This document shows, in pieces, positions 58,620 through 64,000 of a stretch of DNA of 64,000 nucleotides. Origin of the DNA: Bradysia coprophila (taxonomy: Eukaryota > Arthropoda > Insecta > Diptera > Sciaridae); assembly GCF_014529535.1 (NCBI RefSeq), contig NW_023503555.1, positions 1,860,001 through 1,924,000 on the forward strand, written 5' to 3'. Numbering within the stretch: position 1 is the stretch's first letter; every line of letters begins with the position of its first letter. The position numbers and the translations under genes were made by a program. The notes beneath the pieces are model-generated. The model was not told where the DNA came from, ran no database searches, and saw only the letters and a list, made by a program, of their open reading frames with translations.

Positions 58620-59400
58620 TTTTCTCTTATTTTGAAACAATAAAGTTGAAGGATTAAAGTATAACAGAAGAAGACGAATTCGTTTTCGTGTTCCATTTAT
58701 TTGAATCCAAATTGTGGGCAAATGGAGGTATTGGTGCCAATTAAGCAGTAAATTAAAAATAAAATTTTGGTTAGAGAATCTGTCGTAGTCCAGAACTAAA
58801 ATTTTCGTATCTTCAATTCGACTTCTCATTCTTAATTGTGACACCACTTTGGATTTTTCGGTCTGTGGTCTGTTCTAGAGTACCAAAATAAAATAGGTGG
58901 AACAAACATTTTCTCTACTTATGACGAAAGGTAAAACTTTCGTTGGGTTTTTTGAGTAAAACTTTGTATTCAACTCGGTGATAAATGCTTTTTTAGGCAC
59001 ACGATGTGTATTCTATTGTCATTCTTGTATTGGATAGTGTAATAATATGGCTCAGACTTCAAACCGTCTTTTGAGGGACTAATTGACCCTAAGCGAATAT
59101 TACACAACGCTGACTCCATATTATAAAAATGTCTGATTGGTGAGAAATAGATACAAACTGCCGATAGCCAATAGCCAATAGAGTGTTCCAATTCGAAACG
59201 TTAGCACAGTTTTCAAACAGTTGAGGCTGCGTATAGAATTATTATAGCACAATTAAGCCTCAACTCTTCGAAAACTCTGTTAACTTCATATTGAAACAAC
59301 TTATACTCGTAGCATTAATTGGTCGAAAACAACTTATACTCGTAGCCTCAACTGTTCGAAAACTGTCCTATTTGTTTGAACTGGAACACTCTATAAGTTA
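58620..59400. repeat. Inverted copy of 10870-11700
   Basis: Reverse complement match to the 3' flank of copy A, through 'gatttttcggtctgtgg', 'ttttgagggac' and the hairpin block 59165-59400. The match ends near 59400, which I take as the outer boundary of the duplication. Confidence 0.8.
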
Positions 59401-60505
59401 GCACAATTCCAATGTTGAATAGCCTGACGACTTCACCTATGGTTTCTGAGCCAAACGATCATTGCCCATAGAGAAAGGAAGTTATCCGCGTCCAAAGGCA
59501 TCGAAAAATTCTTATGAAATTCTTCGTTCTTACAGAGAAATCGTGAATGGAGTGAAGAAGAGCCCGTGAGGAGAGTGGAATTAACATTGACGGACGTGCT
59601 CGAATTTTGTAGGAATATTTTTTAGTCAAACTCAGGGAGAAGTTTAACTAATCAATCTATCCATGGTGTGTTGAACGTAATTTTAAACTAAAACAATAGT
59701 TTCATTTTGGATATCATAGCTCTACGTTTAAGTTGACCAAGAGAATTGATGCCTTTTTTCGTTTCTTTAGTGTAAAATCAATTGAATTGGCACTTTCTGC
59801 TAAATTTGTTAATTTTTTTCCACCATTTGCCAATCATGCCAATCATGCGAGAACATGATTCAATTTGAATTGTGAATGTTTCTAAAATTTTGTGGATTTG
59901 AGCACTAAAAAATTTACTCTCACTGCAATTGAACCCAGATTTTTTTGGAGGAAGACACTACCACTGAGTTAATACATTCCCTGTGTCCCTAATCATTAGT
60001 CTCGGGCTGTATAACTACCGACGGGCTTTTGTTGTGGAAATGGTTCCAACAAAATCAAATAGAACACTCCATCCGTGACCATAAAGTTGATAGCGCTACG
60101 CTGTTCAGTACCGCACTTGACAAAAGGCCTTTTGCATTTTATACATATTAACGGACCTTTCCCCAAATATTTCCGATGGTGTTTTGCGACGCTATTTGAT
60201 CAGCACTCAACTCGGGCTTACATGGTCTTGTGTATAAAAATGTATATTGAAGTGACACGGTTTGTATCCACCAGTACAGTTACCTTGATCAAAAGACGTA
60301 GTAGATTCGATCAATAAAATGCAGCCAACAGTCTGCAAAAGGTTAGAGGAATGAAGATGTGAAAGGTTCGAGAGATGACGGTGATTAATGACGGTGCTTC
60401 TTAAGACTGCGAACAAAAAATCGTAATTTTCATTAACAGCCGACTCGTTTAATGTTCAATTCTATCAAAAAAATTTTAAATTTTTTTCCATCTAGCAACA
60501 ACGAC
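59401..60505. other. Intergenic, with one tRNA-like relic
   Basis: At 59935-59985 on the minus strand 'aactcagtggtag' (A box) and 'gggttcaattgc' (B box) are spaced as in a tRNA, but the stems do not pair: a decayed SINE head or tRNA. No other feature is supported before the Asteroid stop codon. Confidence 0.4.
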
Positions 60506-62938
60506 TCAATTGCAGTTCAACAACGTCGCAAATTTATTATTCGAGTCCGTGAATTGAATATCTCCATCTTTCAGCTCCTCCGTCTCCACATCATCGAATG
60601 CTTCATCGGCAATCTTCCCGTCCTGTCTATTGCCTGCAACAGTTTTCAATTTTTGTTTCCGACGATTGCGTCTGTAGTTTCTGGTAGCCTTGCCTTTTTT
60701 CGATTTATCACACACGGTATCCGTTAAGCACGGTATCATCGATTTACAAACTGTTAGTATGCTCGCGTAGAAATGATAGTATCGGTCACAGTCGGTGAAC
60801 ACATGATGGCGAATGAAGTGATCGATATTGGGACGATCTCGCAGATTTACGTACATGTTGTAGAGAAATGTGCCATTAAACGATTTGGACACGAATATCG
60901 GTCGGAACGGCTTGCCGAGTAGACTGTTCAGGCAATTTAGATTGAAAACGATCGCTTGAAATTCGGCGAAAGTGTGAACGATCGTACTGGAGAAATCGGT
61001 ATGCTTTTCGCGTATCTTGTCGCTGATCTGAAACAGTGGCAGAACGTTTCGTAGGAAATGAACGCTGTCATCGGTAGTAATTGTTTGGCCGGTACTGTCA
61101 GCTACTGTTTCCATACTTTCGTCAGAACGATCTACCAGTTCTTTTATAGGTTTCTTAGGGGTGCCACTCTCCGTTAAAACTGAACCATAACGTTTCTGCA
61201 ACACTCTTGGATCTCTAGTAACCGGTTGAACGTCCTCATCAGCCTTAGACATCAGTAGCAATCCGAGTAATAAGCTGTGATAAAACGGCTGCGCTACACT
61301 CGAATTTCTCTCAGACATATAGACCATTGCCAAGACAAACAGTCTCATATTCTCTGGCAGATCTGCGATGAGTTCGAATTTTCTTTCAAAATTTTCGATT
61401 ATTTCCCCGAACATCTGAATATTGTCTGACTGTGTTGGATCGAACGCCGTTCGCAGTGGAATCGACTCGATTTTCTTGCTATATACATTGCTGATTCGAT
61501 GAACTCGTGTCAGATACTGAAAGTGATTGGGTTCCGGATAATGCAACAGCGTGAAAATGAGCTCCAAAATTGGCAGTGCAATTTCGTTGCTGTCGTTCAG
61601 CACGAAATTTTCGATTTGTGGGGAATTTACGTACAATTTCAAATGAAGTAGATCGATGATGAAGCGTGGAACGTCAGCCGCTAAGACTTTCTGCAAAATC
61701 CAGTCGGGTGGCTTGAACTCTGCTGACGTTTCACTCGGTAATGCATTTTCTTGAAGTTCTTCGTTGTTGTCGGTCATAGCTTGTTCTTCTTCAACTGATT
61801 CGGCATCATCTCCGTCTTCATCTTTGTCGCCTTCACCCTCCCCAACCATTTCATCGTCATCATCATCTGTTTCACTGTCAATGAATTCATCAATTTCTTC
61901 CTCATCATCGTCCACGTCCATGTCGGATGAGATCTGGTAGGTGTTCTCGATTGAGTTACACAGTGGCGAAACGCCTTCCAGCGCAAAGAAATCGAAAGCT
62001 TTGCTATCTTCACGATTGTATCCACCCATCGCTGCATCGATTTGTCGTAACATCCACGGTCGCTTTTCCTTTTCGAATCGACTCAACACTTTCACAATGG
62101 CCGAATCAACGGTTTCCTTCTGTAACCAACGCAATAGGCCAACGATTCGCCGTTGTTGTGGAGAGCTTCGTTTACCAATGTTCTTCATGCTAACGTTGGC
62201 ATAGAATTTGCGAAACAGCCGACCATTGATGTAATCGTTCCCCAACAGTGTGGCGAACAGCGGCAACATATTCGCCTGCAATTGATTCCGTACCAAATTG
62301 CTGACAGAATAAATGCAACAGTCTAAGAAGTTGTAGGTGGCTGGGTTCTCTTCATCCGGCGAAATTTTGTTGCGAATCTTTTTCGGTATTTTCCTTTTGT
62401 GCACACGAAACGATACCGTAATGGACGGGATGTACAGTACGTTGTGTATATAGAAATCTGAATCGTAGCTCAGCACCGGGCACTTCAACTTTCTGGCCAA
62501 CACCGACACTTCGTCATCTCCTTCGAACAGGCATCTCATTAAACGACATCCAGTCGTCTTAACCGCTTCAACGAATACTTCGCGCAACATAAGCGGAAAC
62601 AATGGAATACACCGAAATGGATTGATGTGCTTAACAGCTCCGATTTTGGATCGCAATCGTTGTCGAACAGTCTCAAGCTTTTTCCTCTCGTAGCCACCGT
62701 CAAGAAGTACGTACGGCGTTACGTTACACTTTTCTAGCATGGCAAAAAAGTTCACAACACACCGAAAGTACTGGTCATAGTCACCACCGAATGCTGAATT
62801 GCATTGAGAATGCCAACTGTACAGATTTGATGCCAGGGAATCGCCGTCGATAACCAGATCGCAGTCATGAAGCTCATAGGGTTCTAAATATTTTTCCGCA
62901 TTCTGTGCTATGTATGACGTCAGGCCTCGAACACCCAT
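60506..62938 (-). CDS. ast: Asteroid (XPG/FEN1-like nuclease family)
   Basis: Nuclear protein of the XPG/FEN1 fold; the fly gene interacts with EGF-receptor signalling in eye development. Single coding exon, 810 residues from the chosen ATG. The upstream in-frame ATG (62983) is rejected because 'taattcatcag' makes a splice acceptor and XPG proteins start MGVxGL, as here (MGVRGLTSYI). The XPG N-region holds 'DLVIDGDSLASNLY' (acidic residues 31 and 33) and 'YVLLDGGYERKK'. The I-region holds 'LFEGDDEVSVLARKL' and 'LSYDSDFYI', so the metal-binding acids are largely kept. An Asp/Glu tract covers roughly residues 340-390, and a basic tail ('NYRRNRRKQKLK') serves as a nuclear signal. Human ASTE1 is 679 residues; the extra length is mostly the acidic insert. 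Confidence 0.92.
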   Translation of the reverse strand: MGVRGLTSYIAQNAEKYLEPYELHDCDLVIDGDSLASNLYSWHSQCNSAFGGDYDQYFRCVVNFFAMLEKCNVTPYVLLDGGYERKKLETVRQRLRSKIGAVKHINPFRCIPLFPLMLREVFVEAVKTTGCRLMRCLFEGDDEVSVLARKLKCPVLSYDSDFYIHNVLYIPSITVSFRVHKRKIPKKIRNKISPDEENPATYNFLDCCIYSVSNLVRNQLQANMLPLFATLLGNDYINGRLFRKFYANVSMKNIGKRSSPQQRRIVGLLRWLQKETVDSAIVKVLSRFEKEKRPWMLRQIDAAMGGYNREDSKAFDFFALEGVSPLCNSIENTYQISSDMDVDDDEEEIDEFIDSETDDDDDEMVGEGEGDKDEDGDDAESVEEEQAMTDNNEELQENALPSETSAEFKPPDWILQKVLAADVPRFIIDLLHLKLYVNSPQIENFVLNDSNEIALPILELIFTLLHYPEPNHFQYLTRVHRISNVYSKKIESIPLRTAFDPTQSDNIQMFGEIIENFERKFELIADLPENMRLFVLAMVYMSERNSSVAQPFYHSLLLGLLLMSKADEDVQPVTRDPRVLQKRYGSVLTESGTPKKPIKELVDRSDESMETVADSTGQTITTDDSVHFLRNVLPLFQISDKIREKHTDFSSTIVHTFAEFQAIVFNLNCLNSLLGKPFRPIFVSKSFNGTFLYNMYVNLRDRPNIDHFIRHHVFTDCDRYYHFYASILTVCKSMIPCLTDTVCDKSKKGKATRNYRRNRRKQKLKTVAGNRQDGKIADEAFDDVETEELKDGDIQFTDSNNKFATLLNCN

Positions 62939-63472
62939 AGTGACGATGGCAGTCTGATGAATTAAACAGAAAATGAGTTTCAAATAAAATAATTCGGAAG
63001 TCCGCTTACATTTCTGCTAGTTAACCGTCGCTATACTAAAGTTTTCATAGAGAAATAGCTCCAGTTGACTGGAGCACGTTTGTTTACAAAATTTATATTT
63101 GACAGATATGACAGCAATAGAACGAATATGGACAAGGTTGAATGCGAAAGGTGTAATAGTAAAAAGTGAAAGGAAAAGGTAGTACTAAAAGTAGCAAACT
63201 TTTGAAATTGACTGGACGCACATCGCGAACTTCAAATTTAAATACGAAAAAGGCTCATCGAAACCGCAGAAAATACTATTATAAAAAGGTCTATTGGTAA
63301 AGATTGAAGTGTACGAGTCCTCTACGAGTTACTCAAAAAGCTTTAGATCGAACTGTAACTCCTAAGACATTAGTAGATTCAAGGTTCTGAAAGATCTTTC
63401 AGATAGACATTCAGAAATTTGAGTAGATTGTGGAAATTGTTTTCGTCGCTCTCGCGAAAATCGGTGATTGCA
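62939..63472. promoter_or_regulatory. Asteroid 5' flank
   Basis: Holds the probable 5' UTR intron of the gene (acceptor near 62950). No TATA box is clear. Nothing else is supported up to the retroelement frame. Confidence 0.35.
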
Positions 63473-64000
63473 CTGCCGTCGGGTTGGTCTTTTGAGATAC
63501 TAAATTTAAAAAACAAAATCATTTATTTGGATGATGTTAACAATATCTTCTCGCATGCTTTTTCGTCAGCTGGTGTCCCTAATGTTTTGCAACCACCAGG
63601 GATTTCGAGGGACGATGGGAAGAGGCCAGATGGAATGACGTTAATTCCGTGGAGTAGAGGAAAGTCACTGATATGGGACGTGACAGTTCGAGATACCTTA
63701 GCTCAGTCTTATTTGTCTATTTCGTCGACTAAGGCTGGAGCTGTCGCTGATCAAGCAGAGCGTAGGAAACATAATCATTATGTCGGTCTGAAAGAGAATC
63801 ACTTGTTTAAACCAATAGCGTTCGAAAGTTTGGGTAGCTGTGGCCCAGAAACGAAAGCGTTTCTCGTAGTTTTAGGAAAGATGATGAAGAAGGCTTCTGG
63901 AGAGAAGAAGTCTTTAGATTACTTGCTTCAGAAGATTTCTATATCGATACAGAGGCGGAATGCGGCTTGTATATTAGGAAATTTTGGAAAAAGAGTTGAT
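63473..64000 (+). mobile_element. 3' part of a non-LTR-type reverse transcriptase ORF (runs off the window)
   Basis: 176 open codons to the last base. 'LQPPGISRDDGKRPDGMTLI' and 'PWSRGKSLIWDVTVRDTLAQ' followed by 'SLDYLLQKISISIQRRNAA' is the standard C-terminal domain seen after the RT in a widespread metazoan retroelement group ('RPDGxTLxPWxxGxxLxWDxT...IQRGNA'). The 'RPD...WD' pair may be the acidic core of a PD-(D/E)xK-type endonuclease; that is inference. The start of the frame (63473) is only where similarity begins; sequence before it is closed. No poly(A) tail is in view. Confidence 0.7.

Noticed and set aside
62939-62983. Upstream in-frame ATG as start of Asteroid
   Set aside because: It adds 15 residues before the universal XPG start MGVRGL, and the sequence between contains a splice acceptor.

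Overview
The window is eukaryotic and almost certainly insect. It is AT-rich, its genes carry short GT-AG introns, and the proteins read best against dipteran families (E(z), lethal giant discs, Asteroid, a gustatory-type receptor, an insulin-like peptide). A nematoceran fly such as a fungus gnat would fit, but I cannot fix the species from sequence alone. All exon structures below were worked out by eye from reading frame, splice consensus and remembered family sequences.

Layout. 0-10 kb: two 1.1-kb direct repeats flank a small zinc-ribbon gene. They are followed by alpha-L-iduronidase (+), whose 5' exons are not visible and whose 2.9-kb intron is full of small inverted-repeat elements. 10.1-10.4 kb: tRNA-Gly(GCC) and tRNA-Asp(GTC). 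11.7-15.3 kb: relics of a six-cysteine secreted peptide family, a LINE scrap, and a peroxisomal enoyl-CoA reductase-like gene (-). 17.6-19.7 kb: a gustatory-receptor-like gene (+). 21.7-30.3 kb: a dense block with l(2)gd1/CC2D1 (-), MPHOSPH6 (+) and E(z) (-); the last two converge with overlapping poly(A) signals. 30.6-34.9 kb: a 4.3-kb element with about 270-bp terminal inverted repeats and internal tandem arrays. 36-36.8 kb: a secreted leucine-rich-repeat protein. 39.7-47.2 kb: DHX36-type helicase (-), Noc2 (+) and Coq3 (-). 49.2-50.2 kb: LYPLAL1-type hydrolase (-). 51.5-51.8 kb: a tiny insulin-like peptide gene (-) that the supplied long reading frames do not reveal. 52-55 kb: repeats and tRNA-like SINE heads. 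56-58.6 kb: two intact copies and one broken copy of the six-cysteine peptide gene, with an orphan copy of one reductase exon. 60.5-62.9 kb: Asteroid (-). 63.5 kb to the end: the 3' part of a retroelement ORF.

The housekeeping genes cover chromatin (E(z)), RNA and ribosome work (MPHOSPH6, Noc2, DHX36, Asteroid), endosomal sorting and Notch (l(2)gd1), and lipid or organelle metabolism (Coq3, the PECR-like protein, LYPLAL1, iduronidase). They show no operon-like logic. The most unusual content is accessory. It comprises a secreted peptide family whose C-terminal half resembles beta-defensins, carried on an inverted duplication between about 11-14.5 kb and 56-59.4 kb; a 69-residue insulin-like precursor with almost no C-peptide; a small zinc-ribbon protein of a family I associate with bacteria and phages; and several element families with clear target-site duplications.
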